This document shows positions 28,074 through 36,156 of a DNA stretch of 64,000 nt, one piece after another. Source of the stretch: Lentiprolixibacter aurantiacus (GTDB lineage Bacteria > Bacteroidota > Bacteroidia > Flavobacteriales > Flavobacteriaceae). The translations under genes and the position numbers were made by a program. The stretch lies in assembly GCF_026241225.1 (NCBI RefSeq), contig NZ_JAPFQP010000001.1, positions 868,001-932,000 of the forward strand, written 5' to 3'. Each line of letters opens with the position of its first letter. Positions within the stretch are counted from its first letter, which is position 1. The notes beneath the pieces are model-generated. The model saw only the letters and a list, made by a program, of their open reading frames with translations, made no database searches and had not been told where the DNA came from.

Positions 28074-28223
28074 TCAATGGCAGTTGCAATCTCCCTGTCC
28101 GCACCCTCCCTGGTCTGATTTTTTGGGAGCGAACCATTTTTGGGGGAGCACAAACTTTTTCAGCAAATAAAAAAGCGCAATGCCGAGGGCGAGATATACC
28201 AATATGGATTGTAGCAGGCTCAT
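28074..28223 (-). CDS. FeoB-associated Cys-rich membrane protein
   Basis: This 49-residue gene is easy to miss because of its size. It begins MSLLQSILVYLALGIALF with one membrane helix and a basic stretch (KKFVLPQKW). It ends in the Cys-rich tail GGCGQGDCNCH. It starts 1 base after the feoB stop codon, so it is the third gene of the feo operon. Small proteins with this layout follow feoB in many Bacteroidota and are thought to help the Fe2+ channel, like FeoC in other groups. That role is inferred from position. Confidence 0.85.
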   Translation of the reverse strand: MSLLQSILVYLALGIALFYLLKKFVLPQKWFAPKKSDQGGCGQGDCNCH

Positions 28224-28224
28224 A

Positions 28225-30432
28225 CTATTTCAGAAGCTGATAGGCTATGAGGGATATAAGGTACGCAAATGTGCTCATAAATGCCAGTTGCAGTAGAGGC
28301 CATTTCCAGCTGTTGGTTTCTTTTTTAACAATGGCCAGTGTACTCATACATTGCATGGCAAAAGCATAAAAGAGCAGCAATGATATCCCGGAGGCCAGAT
28401 TGAACAGCGGCTTTTTGGTTTGTTCGTTGATCTCCGCAGCCATACGATTCTTTATGGTCTCCTCTTCGTCATTCCCCACGCTGTAAATGGTAGCCAGTGT
28501 GCTGACAAACACTTCGCGGGCTGCAAAGGAGGTAATCAGGGCAATCCCGATCTTCCAGTCGTACCCCATAGGTTGTACCAGTGGTTCAATGGCCTTTCCC
28601 ATATATCCAATATAGGAATGCTCCAGTTTGTAACTGGCAATTTCCTGGACCTTTGCTTTTTCCTCCAGAAGATTGTTGAAGGCCTGAAGAGAATCCCGGT
28701 ATTCAGGCAATGCCAGGGCGCTTAGGTTAAAATCTTCGATACCGGTTTTGATAAAAGCCTGGCTATTGGCAGAAAAACCCTCATTCTCGATTCGCTGGAT
28801 TACAATATCTTCCGCATTTTCAAAATCTTCAGAAAATCCGTTTGAACCCAGAAACCAAAGTACAATGGAAATGGCCAGGATAATCTTCCCGGCTCCCAAA
28901 ACAAAGCTTTTGGTCTTTTCCACAACCGTAAAGGCAACATTTTTAAACAGGGGCAATTTGTATGAAGGCATTTCGGCCATAAAAAAGGAACGGCTCTTGA
29001 TTTTAAGAACCCTGTTGAGCAGCATGGCAGAAAAAATTGCTGCCCCGAAACCCATAAGATAGAGCAACATCAGGGCAAGGGCCTGATAACCCAGCCCCAT
29101 GAAACGCCCTTCAGGGATGACCAGGGAAATAATGATCAAATAGACCGGCAACCTGGCCGAACAGGTGGTAAAGGGGGTAACCAGGATGGTTATTAATCGT
29201 TCTTTCCAGCTGTCGATATTCCGTGTAGCCATAACTGCAGGGATTGCACATGCGGTACCAGAAATCAGAGGAACCACACTTTTACCACTTAACCCAAACG
29301 GTCGCATGAGCCGGTCCATCAGAAAAACTACCCTGCTCATATAGCCGGATTCTTCCAGGAGTGCAATGAAAAGGAACAAGAAGGCAATTTGCGGGATAAA
29401 GATCACAATCCCTCCAATTCCGGAAAGAACTCCCTCGGCAATGAGATTGGTAAATGCCCCTTCAGGCAGGGTATTTTTAATCCATTCACTGCCAGCGGCA
29501 AACTGCTCGTCTATAAAATCCATCGGATAACTACTCCAGTCGAAGATGGCCTGGAATATGGTCAGCAATATGACAAAAAAGGTCAGATAGCCAAACACCT
29601 TATGGGTAAGCACCCGGTCCAGGCCAGCCCTTAAACCTTTTGCTTTGGTTCGGTCTACCTGGTACGTTTCCTTAAGAATGTTGTTGATAAACTTGTAGCG
29701 GTAAATGGTCTCCTTTTGTTGAAGCCGTTTGAGCTCTGACTTGGATTTGGTCTCGAAGTCTTCACTGATTTTAATGGGCTTCTTGTCTACAGGACTAAAA
29801 TTTACATCCTGGGTAATCACAAGCCAGAGCTTGTAGAGATCTTCGTTGGGGAAAACAGTTTGTAAGCGCCCGAAATATTCCGGGGATATTACTGAGGCAT
29901 TCAGGTTGGGTTTTGTAGACAGGTTTTTGTAATCGGCAATCAATTCCTTGATCCTGTCTATACCTTTGTTTTTTCTGGTACTAACCAGGGCAATCCTGGT
30001 ATCCAGCTTTTCTTCCAACAGGCTTAGGTTGATGGTAATACCCTTTTTAGACATCCTGTCGGACATATTAATTACCAACAGGGTAGGTATCTTAAGGTCC
30101 TTGATCTGGGTGAAAAGCAGGAGGTTTCGCTTCAGGTTTTCCACATCGCTGATCACTACGGCCACATCCGGATAGTCTTTGTTGTTCTTGTTGAGCAGTA
30201 GTTCCACAACCACACTCTCATCCAGGGAAGTGGTATTGAGGCTATAGGTGCCCGGGAGGTCCAAAATATGTGCTTTTACCCCTCTGGGCAATTTGCAAAT
30301 ACCTTCCTTTTTTTCTACCGTAATACCAGGATAATTGCCCACCTTCTGGTTAAGGCCGGTTAATTCATTAAACACGGAGGTTTTTCCGGTGTTGGGATTC
30401 CCGATCAGGGCTACATTGATGTTTTTAGTCAT
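28225..30432 (-). CDS. feoB: Ferrous iron transporter FeoB
   Basis: FeoB imports Fe2+ across the inner membrane. The 735-residue protein has an N-terminal G domain: P-loop GNPNTGKT (11-18), switch region NYPGITVEKKEG and DLPGTYSL. A GDI-like helical region and the paired Gate membrane domains follow, with conserved LIAEGVLSGIGGIVIFIPQI, CSARLPVYLI and the second-half FAAREVFVSTLATIY. The length is usual for the family. Its start overlaps the end of feoA by 8 bases, and the Cys-rich small protein follows. Confidence 0.96.
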   Translation of the reverse strand: MTKNINVALIGNPNTGKTSVFNELTGLNQKVGNYPGITVEKKEGICKLPRGVKAHILDLPGTYSLNTTSLDESVVVELLLNKNNKDYPDVAVVISDVENLKRNLLLFTQIKDLKIPTLLVINMSDRMSKKGITINLSLLEEKLDTRIALVSTRKNKGIDRIKELIADYKNLSTKPNLNASVISPEYFGRLQTVFPNEDLYKLWLVITQDVNFSPVDKKPIKISEDFETKSKSELKRLQQKETIYRYKFINNILKETYQVDRTKAKGLRAGLDRVLTHKVFGYLTFFVILLTIFQAIFDWSSYPMDFIDEQFAAGSEWIKNTLPEGAFTNLIAEGVLSGIGGIVIFIPQIAFLFLFIALLEESGYMSRVVFLMDRLMRPFGLSGKSVVPLISGTACAIPAVMATRNIDSWKERLITILVTPFTTCSARLPVYLIIISLVIPEGRFMGLGYQALALMLLYLMGFGAAIFSAMLLNRVLKIKSRSFFMAEMPSYKLPLFKNVAFTVVEKTKSFVLGAGKIILAISIVLWFLGSNGFSEDFENAEDIVIQRIENEGFSANSQAFIKTGIEDFNLSALALPEYRDSLQAFNNLLEEKAKVQEIASYKLEHSYIGYMGKAIEPLVQPMGYDWKIGIALITSFAAREVFVSTLATIYSVGNDEEETIKNRMAAEINEQTKKPLFNLASGISLLLFYAFAMQCMSTLAIVKKETNSWKWPLLQLAFMSTFAYLISLIAYQLLK

Positions 30433-30673
30433 GGGAATCCTGATCTTCTATGAGGTCTATTTCTATTTGCAGGGCTGTGGCCCTCCTTATGGCTATATGC
30501 GATCCGTTAACGTTGATGTAGATGGGGTCGTTCAGTGGGGCAACCTGGACCAGTTCTACCTCATTACCTGGGAGACAACCCAGTTCTAGGAGTTTGATGG
30601 GAAGCAAATCATGTTGAAATTCCCGGATTACCCCACGCTGTCCATTTCTAAGGTCTGCTACTGTGATCAACAA
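30425..30673 (-). CDS. feoA: FeoA-like SH3-domain protein
   Basis: FeoA is a small cytoplasmic partner of FeoB. The 82-residue protein is one SH3-like beta barrel: VADLRNGQRGVIREF, LLELGCLPGNEVELV, then NGSHIAIRRATALQIEI. No ATG exists in frame before an upstream stop, so translation must start at a TTG (30673 or 30670), which is unusual. Its end overlaps feoB by 8 bases, which suggests coupled translation. Confidence 0.92.
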   Translation of the reverse strand: MLITVADLRNGQRGVIREFQHDLLPIKLLELGCLPGNEVELVQVAPLNDPIYINVNGSHIAIRRATALQIEIDLIEDQDSHD

Positions 30674-30702
30674 CGCTTATTTAGATTAAATTTAAGCAAG
30701 GA

Positions 30703-30710
30703 CAAAAATA
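30703..30710 (-). promoter_or_regulatory. -7 box of the feoAB operon
   Basis: Read on the minus strand this is TATTTTTG, a perfect TAnnTTTG, about 30 bases before the TTG start of feoA. No operator is clear; the AT-rich stretch at 30676-30697 is only a weak inverted repeat. Confidence 0.5.
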
Positions 30711-30776
30711 CAGGAAAAAGGTGGAAAATTCAGGAAAAAACTCCTAAAACCGCATGTGCATTTCTATGTTTCAGGA

Positions 30777-31451
30777 CTAATTTTGGTAAGAGGCCTTGAG
30801 TATTTTGAGGTCTTTCAGGAGTTCCTTTATTTCCTCCGGGTTGGTTCCGTCATAAGTCCCGCGAATTCTTCTCTCCTTGTCGACCAGGATAAAATTTTCC
30901 GTATGTATCATGTCGTACGGACCTCCGTCGCCATCGCTTTTTACCGCCAGATAAGACTTTCTGGCGAGCTCATAGATTTGTTTTTTATCGCCCGTAACAA
31001 GGTTCCACTTATAATCCAGGACACCTTTTTTCTTAGCGTATTTCTTTAGTTGTGCCACAGAATCAATATCCGGTGTAACCGAATGGGAGAGCAGTAGCAC
31101 CTCCTCATCATTCAGGATTTCCTTCTGGATATCGGCCATGTTTTTAGTCATGATCGGACAAATGGTAGGACAGGTAGTAAAAAAGAAATCGGCCACGTAG
31201 ATCTTGTCCTTGTAGTCTTCCTGGGTCACGGTTTCACCGTTCTGGTTGACCAGGGAGAAATCTGCTATGGTGTGGTATTTTTTAACGTGGGTAATGGTGC
31301 TGTCTACCAGTTCGGGATTAAAATCGGCGGGCTGGTATACGGGCAGAGTAACTTTTGGTTGAAGCGCATTGTAAAACAGGTAAAGGATTACGACGGAAAG
31401 ACCGGCCAGTACAATTCCAAAGCGCTTGTATTTTGCAAAAAACTTTATCAT
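30777..31451 (-). CDS. Sco1/SenC-family copper-binding thioredoxin-like protein
   Basis: Sco proteins deliver copper to, or reduce, the CuA centre of oxidases. The 224-residue protein is anchored by one N-terminal helix (FGIVLAGLSVVILYLFY) and faces the periplasm. The copper motif CPTIC is at Cys94-Cys98 (FFFTTCPTICPIMTKN). The third ligand His is near residue 186 (YDMIHTENFILVD). In this window the only CuA protein is NosZ in the island, but the two loci are 20 kb apart, so a role in cytochrome oxidase assembly is the safer guess. Confidence 0.92.
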   Translation of the reverse strand: MIKFFAKYKRFGIVLAGLSVVILYLFYNALQPKVTLPVYQPADFNPELVDSTITHVKKYHTIADFSLVNQNGETVTQEDYKDKIYVADFFFTTCPTICPIMTKNMADIQKEILNDEEVLLLSHSVTPDIDSVAQLKKYAKKKGVLDYKWNLVTGDKKQIYELARKSYLAVKSDGDGGPYDMIHTENFILVDKERRIRGTYDGTNPEEIKELLKDLKILKASYQN

Positions 31452-31578
31452 GATTTCGTTTGCAAAGTTAATTCACAGGGAGCAGGGGTTCAAATCCCTC
31501 AGCTGCGATGTGCTGCTAAATCTTTCTTAAATTCAGAAAGCCTTGAATAGCTTACTTTTTTAAGAGCGCCTAAAACAC

Positions 31579-31586
31579 TACTTTTG
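31579..31586 (+). promoter_or_regulatory. -7 box of rseP
   Basis: TACTTTTG matches TAnnTTTG exactly and lies 26 bases before the rseP ATG. A T-rich -33 region sits about 17 bases upstream. Confidence 0.5.
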
Positions 31587-31611
31587 TGCGTTTTAATGGC
31601 AAAATGAAACC

Positions 31612-32964
31612 ATGAGTCCCATTCTCATCAAAACCATACAATTTTTCCTGAGCCTTTCATTGCTGATAATTCTGCATGAGCTGGGCCATTTTATCCCGGC
31701 CAAGCTATTTGGTACCCGGGTTGAGAAATTCTATCTGTTTTTCGATATCAAATATTCCCTTTTCAAAAAGAAGATCGGTGAAACCGTTTATGGAATAGGC
31801 TGGTTGCCCCTTGGCGGTTATGTGAAGATTGCCGGGATGATCGATGAGAGTATGGATATGGAGCAAATGTCCCAACCCCCAAAACCCTGGGAATTTCGTT
31901 CCAAACCTGCCTGGCAAAGGCTTATCATAATGCTTGGGGGAGTTACGGTGAATTTTATCCTTGCCGTTATTATCTACATCGGGATGGCCTATGCCTACGG
32001 GGATCAGTTTATCCCAACCAACAGCCTCAGGGACGGTGTATGGGTTACGGAAAAGAATATAGGAGACGAACTGGGAATTCAGACCGGAGATAAGATCCTT
32101 GCCATAGACGGGGAATATGTAGAAAATTTCAATGGCCTGCTGGGCGAGATCATTAATGGTAACAATATAACCATTGAGCGTAGCGGGCAGGTAATTGAAA
32201 AGGAAATTCCTGTAGATTTTATAGCCACCTTGCTGGAGGATGAGGACAAGATACGCTTCCTGAGCCCGAGGATCCCCTTTGTAGTTGGGGATATCCCGGA
32301 GGTTTCATCAAACAAAGATTCCGGCCTGGAAGTTGGAGACATTGTAATTGGCATTGGCGATGATCAGGTCACATACTTCGACCAGGCCAGGGAGGTACTT
32401 AAAAAATATGCAGATCAGAACACTGTGATCACCGTACAGCGGGAAGAATTGCAACAGCAAATTCCTGTTGTTGTGAGCGACACGGCCACCATTGGTGTCA
32501 ACCTTGGCGTTCTGACCTTCGATCAGCTGGAGCAAAAAGGCTATCTGAAACTGGAAACCAAAAAGTATTCCTTTACCGAATCCATACCTGCAGGTATAGA
32601 CAAGGGGGTAACTACGCTAACCAGCTATGTGAAACAGCTTAAAAAGATATTCAACCCTGAAACCGGGGCATACAAAGGTGTGGGAGGGTTTGCTGCCATC
32701 GGAAATCTCTTTCCCGACAGCTGGAACTGGCCGGCATTCTGGAGTACTACGGCTTTGATCTCCATTATCCTCGCCTTTATGAATATCCTTCCCATCCCAG
32801 CTTTGGATGGTGGTCATGTGGTGTTCCTGCTTTATGAAATGGTAACCGGGAGAAAGCCGAGCGACAAGTTCCTGGAGTATGCCCAGATGATAGGATTCTT
32901 CCTCTTAATTGCCCTGTTGTTATTTGCCAATGGGAATGATATCTACAAGTGGTTGTTTAAATAG
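31612..32964 (+). CDS. rseP: RIP metalloprotease RseP (site-2 protease)
   Basis: This membrane zinc protease cuts anti-sigma factors or signal peptides inside the membrane. The 450-residue protein has the zinc motif HELGH at 22-26 in the first helix. A conserved GWLPLGGYVKIAGM loop and a PDZ region follow (LGIQTGDKILAIDGEYVENF, LEVGDIVIGIGDDQV). The LDG motif FMNILPIPALDGGHV lies in the third helix region. It lies just upstream of tRNA-Asn and is the last core gene before the island. Confidence 0.95.
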   Translation: MSPILIKTIQFFLSLSLLIILHELGHFIPAKLFGTRVEKFYLFFDIKYSLFKKKIGETVYGIGWLPLGGYVKIAGMIDESMDMEQMSQPPKPWEFRSKPAWQRLIIMLGGVTVNFILAVIIYIGMAYAYGDQFIPTNSLRDGVWVTEKNIGDELGIQTGDKILAIDGEYVENFNGLLGEIINGNNITIERSGQVIEKEIPVDFIATLLEDEDKIRFLSPRIPFVVGDIPEVSSNKDSGLEVGDIVIGIGDDQVTYFDQAREVLKKYADQNTVITVQREELQQQIPVVVSDTATIGVNLGVLTFDQLEQKGYLKLETKKYSFTESIPAGIDKGVTTLTSYVKQLKKIFNPETGAYKGVGGFAAIGNLFPDSWNWPAFWSTTALISIILAFMNILPIPALDGGHVVFLLYEMVTGRKPSDKFLEYAQMIGFFLLIALLLFANGNDIYKWLFK

Positions 32965-32981
32965 AAATCCGCTTTTTTTTA

Positions 32982-33012
32982 TTGGGGTATTGGAAAGAAA
33001 AATTTATATTTG
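32982..33012 (+). promoter_or_regulatory. Promoter of tRNA-Asn
   Basis: TTG (32982-32984) and TATATTTG (33005-33012, perfect TAnnTTTG) are 20 bases apart, and the tRNA begins 22 bases downstream. Confidence 0.55.
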
Positions 33013-33033
33013 CATCCGCTAAAAGCGCAATAT

Positions 33034-33110
33034 TCCTCCTTAGCTCAGTTGGTTAGAGCATCTGACTGTTAATCAGAGGGTCCTTGGTTCGAGCCCAAGA
33101 GGGGGAGCCA
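33034..33110 (+). tRNA. tRNA-Asn(GUU)
   Basis: The full cloverleaf can be drawn. The acceptor TCCTCCT (33034-33040) pairs with AGGGGGA (33100-33106). The D arm is GCTC/GAGC, the anticodon arm TCTGA-CTGTTAA-TCAGA with anticodon GTT, and the T arm CTTGG-TTCGAGC-CCAAG. The discriminator is G, followed by an encoded CCA (33108-33110). Its 3' end is the attachment site of the island and also encodes, on the other strand, the C-terminus of the recombinase. Confidence 0.97.
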
Positions 33111-34605
33111 AATTAGACAAGCCACCAGAAATGGTGGCTTTTTTATTTGCCACCCTTTGAGAAAGCCAATTTTTACCGGTGATGAGGTCCACAACAGAAT
33201 TCAATTTTCCGATTCGATAATTTTTTCCAGTAAAAATCAATTTCTCAGGGAATATCGAACCAACTATCTGCCGTTTAATCTCTACAGGAGCCATCAAGTA
33301 ATGTTCCTTCAATTGAGAAATCAAATTTATAGCCTGGTCAAAATAGACATTGAAGTTAGATTGATCCGTATTTAAATTATCGATTTCATTTTTTATCTCC
33401 TGAATTCCTTTTTTGATACGGATAGTCAGTCGGTTATAATCTTCAATTTCTAGGACACCCGTGGCCAACTTGTCATCTACACGTCCGAGATTGTTTTGCA
33501 GTTTTAGTAATTCCTTTTCCTTTGCCTTGACTTGAACCTCTCTTTTGCCTTCCTGACTTTCGAATACATCCTTAACCACCCTCTGATATAATCTCATTAC
33601 GGAAACCGGTATTTGTATCGACTCTAATAATTTCTCAAATTGAGTTTCTGCATAATCTGCGGGGTGACGCTCCTTACATCCATTCTGACAATGATAGTAA
33701 TTATAATATCGGCTTCTTCCCTTTGAACGGCTTGCTGTAAGGTTATTTCCACAGGTATTGCATACCAAGTGCCCTCGTAAAGGAAATATTTTGTCCGTTT
33801 CTTTTTGTTTAGGTTTTTTTCGGACATTGCCATTTACAATATCCTGCACTTGGTAGAACAATGATTCCGGAACAATGGAAGAATGTTTTCCATCCACAAG
33901 TTCCTCCGGTTCCTCGCGGTAGGCAATAATGCGAATTTTACCCATATAGAGAGGGTTCCGTAACAAGTTGTAAAACGTTTGCTTAGAGCACTTGAAACCT
34001 TCTCTGACCAGATCTTTACGGATATGATCTAGTGGTCTCCGGTTTTGTGAAACCTCTTTAAAAGCCCTTAAAATGAACTTAGCGTCATCATTAGGTTCTA
34101 TGGTTTTAGCAGCCTTATTATTGTCATATCCTTTTGGTGCAGGCCATACCCAGCGCCCTTCACGTAACGCCTGTCTCATGCCTCGAATAGTGTTCAGACC
34201 GCGTCTTTCATTTTCTACTTGTGGGAGTACCATATTGAGCATGTATGCAATTAAATTTTCCGGCACAGTTAAGTCCAAATCATTTTCAATAAATCGCAAT
34301 CGAACACCCAAGTTTTTCAATTTTTCAATCATTTGCATGGAGGCATAAGCGTTCCTCGAAAACCGATCGAAGCGAACACACCACAACTCCTCAATATGTA
34401 TGTTCCTTGATTTTAGGTCAACAATCAACTTTTTAAATTTTGGGCGGTCAAAATTTTTACCTGAGCATTCTTCCTCATAATGGGCTACAATTACTTTGCC
34501 ATTGGATTTGCAATGCATAAGGAGCCTTCGCTGTTGGTCCTGTAAACTAAATCCATTTTCCTTCTGGTCTTCAGTAGAAACCCTAGTATAAATCGCAACG
34601 TTCAT
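33073..34605 (-). CDS. Serine site-specific recombinase (resolvase/invertase family, large form)
   Basis: This enzyme probably integrates and excises the island. The 510-residue protein starts MNVAIYTRVSTEDQ with the nucleophile Ser10. The resolvase catalytic domain (residues 1-150) contains RFDRFSRNAYASM. It then has the 'Recombinase' domain (KGYDNNKAAKTIEPNDDAKFI), a zinc-ribbon (LVCNTCGNNL, HCQNGCKERH) and a coiled-coil C-terminal part. The last residues, PPLGLEPRTL, are encoded by the antisense strand of tRNA-Asn, so integration supplied the final codons and the stop. The ATG overlaps the stop of a 46-residue upstream gene (ATGA). Confidence 0.92.
   Translation of the reverse strand: MNVAIYTRVSTEDQKENGFSLQDQQRRLLMHCKSNGKVIVAHYEEECSGKNFDRPKFKKLIVDLKSRNIHIEELWCVRFDRFSRNAYASMQMIEKLKNLGVRLRFIENDLDLTVPENLIAYMLNMVLPQVENERRGLNTIRGMRQALREGRWVWPAPKGYDNNKAAKTIEPNDDAKFILRAFKEVSQNRRPLDHIRKDLVREGFKCSKQTFYNLLRNPLYMGKIRIIAYREEPEELVDGKHSSIVPESLFYQVQDIVNGNVRKKPKQKETDKIFPLRGHLVCNTCGNNLTASRSKGRSRYYNYYHCQNGCKERHPADYAETQFEKLLESIQIPVSVMRLYQRVVKDVFESQEGKREVQVKAKEKELLKLQNNLGRVDDKLATGVLEIEDYNRLTIRIKKGIQEIKNEIDNLNTDQSNFNVYFDQAINLISQLKEHYLMAPVEIKRQIVGSIFPEKLIFTGKNYRIGKLNSVVDLITGKNWLSQRVANKKATISGGLSNLAPPLGLEPRTL
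33092..33111 (+). repeat. attL-like copy of the 20-nt tRNA-Asn 3' end
   Basis: AGCCCAAGAGGGGGAGCCAA, the T-arm end, acceptor and CCA of tRNA-Asn plus one base, recurs exactly at 54158-54177. The bases on both sides differ, so the match is confined to 20 nt. This marks the left end of the island. Confidence 0.8.
33119..33144 (+). terminator. Terminator of tRNA-Asn
   Basis: AAGCCACCA (33119-33127) pairs with TGGTGGCTT (33132-33140) around GAAA and runs into T residues, 9 bases past the tRNA. It lies inside the recombinase coding region on the other strand. Confidence 0.8.
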
Positions 34606-34742
34606 TCTTCATAAATTTTAAAAATTTCGTATTCTAGCATAGCCAACTGATATAGTGTATGGCGCAGTATTACAATGTTTTCTTCGGATAAATTTTTTGC
34701 ATCAGGGCCTAATATTTCCTTGCATGATTCAATTGATAACAT
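34602..34742 (-). CDS. Small protein translationally coupled to the recombinase
   Basis: This 46-residue frame starts at the ATG at 34742 (MLSIESCKEILGPDAKNL) and ends at a TGA that overlaps the recombinase ATG (ATGA). It is mostly helical, with hydrophobic positions spaced for an amphipathic helix (ENIVILRHTLYQLAMLEYEIFKIY). No family was recognised. The overlap and position suggest a recombinase accessory protein, for example a directionality factor, but that is a guess. Confidence 0.6.
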   Translation of the reverse strand: MLSIESCKEILGPDAKNLSEENIVILRHTLYQLAMLEYEIFKIYEE

Positions 34743-34798
34743 TATTAATTAGAAACATCAATAGTCCTTGGTTTTTGACCACTTGCCTATCTTTTTTC

Positions 34799-35620
34799 CT
34801 ATTTTAGGGTTTCGCCCTCTTTATCTATCTTTTTAGTTTCAGTAATCTTATATGCGGTTCTTGAATCGTATTTAGTGTCTGTCCTAACTCCAAAATCGAT
34901 CATATTGAAAAGTGCTTCAGCAGTCCTTTTATCTTTCATCAATCTTTCCTTTTCAACAATGTATTTCTTTCCTCGTACCGTTACTTTTAATTCCTTAAGG
35001 TCAGACAGTTTTAAAGATTCTTTTAACTCCTTTTCAATTTTTGTTGAAGTATATTCTGTTTGGTTCGGAAATCCTGTTCCTTTTGAAAACAATGAAATTA
35101 CATCGATACAGATATAGTCATCTTTAAGATTCCCATCCTCGTGAAATTGGTTCAATGCTTCTTGTCTGCATAATAATGACTCACCATCTGCAAAAACGAT
35201 AAGTTTTATGGGTTCTTTGAACATTCTACCATATGCGAGATAAAAATCAAGGATTAAATACTTCGAAAGGACTTTTTCAGAATTGTAGGACTTTAGATAC
35301 TCATTAACTTTTTTTATGGCATTCATATCTAAACCAAACCTCCTTAATTTTTTTATGATGGTTATCCAAACCATCTCCGAAATAGAAAACCTTCTCCACC
35401 CCTTACCCTCGGGTCGATCATCTTCAAGAATGCCAATTTCATTCCAGTGGTTTAATACCCTTGATGTCACTTTCTCATCTGATAATTTATATCTTTTTTC
35501 ATTCAGAAATTCCCTTATTTTTCCTCCTTTGGGGATAAAATTGAAAAGAAAATGATGATCAAACCAACCTGAATCAGTGAGTATTTCTGCCCACTGTAAG
35601 CGTGTCAACTTATTAGCCAT
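34799..35620 (-). CDS. MerR-like DNA-binding regulator of the island
   Basis: The function is not established. The 273-residue protein has, at about residues 45-110, a winged-helix segment of MerR type: YKLSDEKVTSRVLNHWNEIG, then GKGWRRFSISEMVWITIIKKLRRFGL. The C-terminal half has no recognised domain (YDSRTAYKITETKKIDKEGE at the end). Two palindromes, TTACAT-CA-ATGTAA and TTACA-TAAG-TGTAA, lie on its promoter, so it probably represses itself. It may control excision or the neighbouring genes. Confidence 0.7.
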   Translation of the reverse strand: MANKLTRLQWAEILTDSGWFDHHFLFNFIPKGGKIREFLNEKRYKLSDEKVTSRVLNHWNEIGILEDDRPEGKGWRRFSISEMVWITIIKKLRRFGLDMNAIKKVNEYLKSYNSEKVLSKYLILDFYLAYGRMFKEPIKLIVFADGESLLCRQEALNQFHEDGNLKDDYICIDVISLFSKGTGFPNQTEYTSTKIEKELKESLKLSDLKELKVTVRGKKYIVEKERLMKDKRTAEALFNMIDFGVRTDTKYDSRTAYKITETKKIDKEGETLK

Positions 35621-35632
35621 TAGAAATAAAAC

Positions 35633-35646
35633 TTACATAAGTGTAA
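35633..35646. promoter_or_regulatory. Proximal operator of the MerR-like gene
   Basis: TTACA-TAAG-TGTAA has perfect 5-base arms and lies just downstream of the predicted transcription start, in the leader. Its centre is 38 bases from that of the distal operator. Confidence 0.6.
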
Positions 35647-35652
35647 TATTCA

Positions 35653-35660
35653 CAAACTTA
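35653..35660 (-). promoter_or_regulatory. -7 box of the MerR-like gene
   Basis: On the minus strand this is TAAGTTTG, a perfect TAnnTTTG. A TTG -33 element (35677-35679) lies 16 bases upstream, inside the distal operator. Confidence 0.55.
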
Positions 35661-35670
35661 ATAATAAAAA

Positions 35671-35684
35671 TTACATCAATGTAA
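35671..35684. promoter_or_regulatory. Distal operator of the MerR-like gene
   Basis: TTACAT-CA-ATGTAA has perfect 6-base arms and covers the -33 element of the promoter. Together with the proximal copy it brackets the promoter. Confidence 0.65.
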
Positions 35685-35898
35685 GTTTTTGTACATTTAT
35701 AAGATAGAAATAGGCCAATTCCTTTTTCATTATAATCTTGCTCTTTTCTAATTAAGACAGATAAGAAGGAAGTTTAATTAACAACCGTCACAAAGGGATC
35801 TATGATAAAAGGAAAATTAGTTATGGAAGTTTTATTAAAGCACAGAAATGAATCCTTTTATATAAAATATAGATAGAGGAAGGATAACATGTCAAACT

Positions 35899-36156
35899 TC
35901 AATATTTGTCATAACTAAAATCTACAGGTTCCCCAGATTCAAAGGATATGGGGTTTAATCTCGGAAAAACATAAGGCATCAATTTAAGCAATATCTCTAT
36001 TCTCTTTTTATCTGGAATTGATTCTAAGTATGAAGGCAAATGTTCTAATTCCTGAGCAATAATTTCTTTTAAGACATTTCGAAGTTCTTTTGTAATTCTA
36101 TTTGGAGTTCCTTTTTTTCGACCTCCAATTTTTTCATGACCCTTGGTGAATGGCAT
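35899..36156 (-). CDS. Small DUF5681-like protein
   Basis: The 85-residue protein begins with a basic motif KIGGRKKGTPNRITKELR. This resembles the N-terminus of DUF5681-type proteins that are frequent in phages and mobile elements. It is followed by a helical part (ELEHLPSYLESIPDKKRIEILLKLMPYVFPRL). A function is not known; DNA binding is plausible from the basic start. A perfect palindrome (ATACTAT-T-ATAGTAT, 36176-36190) lies 20 bases upstream. Confidence 0.6.
   Translation of the reverse strand: MPFTKGHEKIGGRKKGTPNRITKELRNVLKEIIAQELEHLPSYLESIPDKKRIEILLKLMPYVFPRLNPISFESGEPVDFSYDKY

Noticed and set aside
30674-30697. Inverted repeat in the feoA leader as a DtxR-type operator
   Set aside because: It shares AATCTAA with the TonB-receptor operator but its arms match poorly and the spacing differs; not enough to call a site.
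31476-31515. A complete tRNA gene upstream of rseP
   Set aside because: Only a T-arm-like and 3' acceptor-like segment is present; no 5' acceptor, D arm or anticodon arm can be built upstream. Kept only as a weak remnant.
35802-35876. 24-codon frame divergent from the MerR-like gene
   Set aside because: Too short and of low complexity; there is no supporting motif, and the only promoter box in the region faces the other way.
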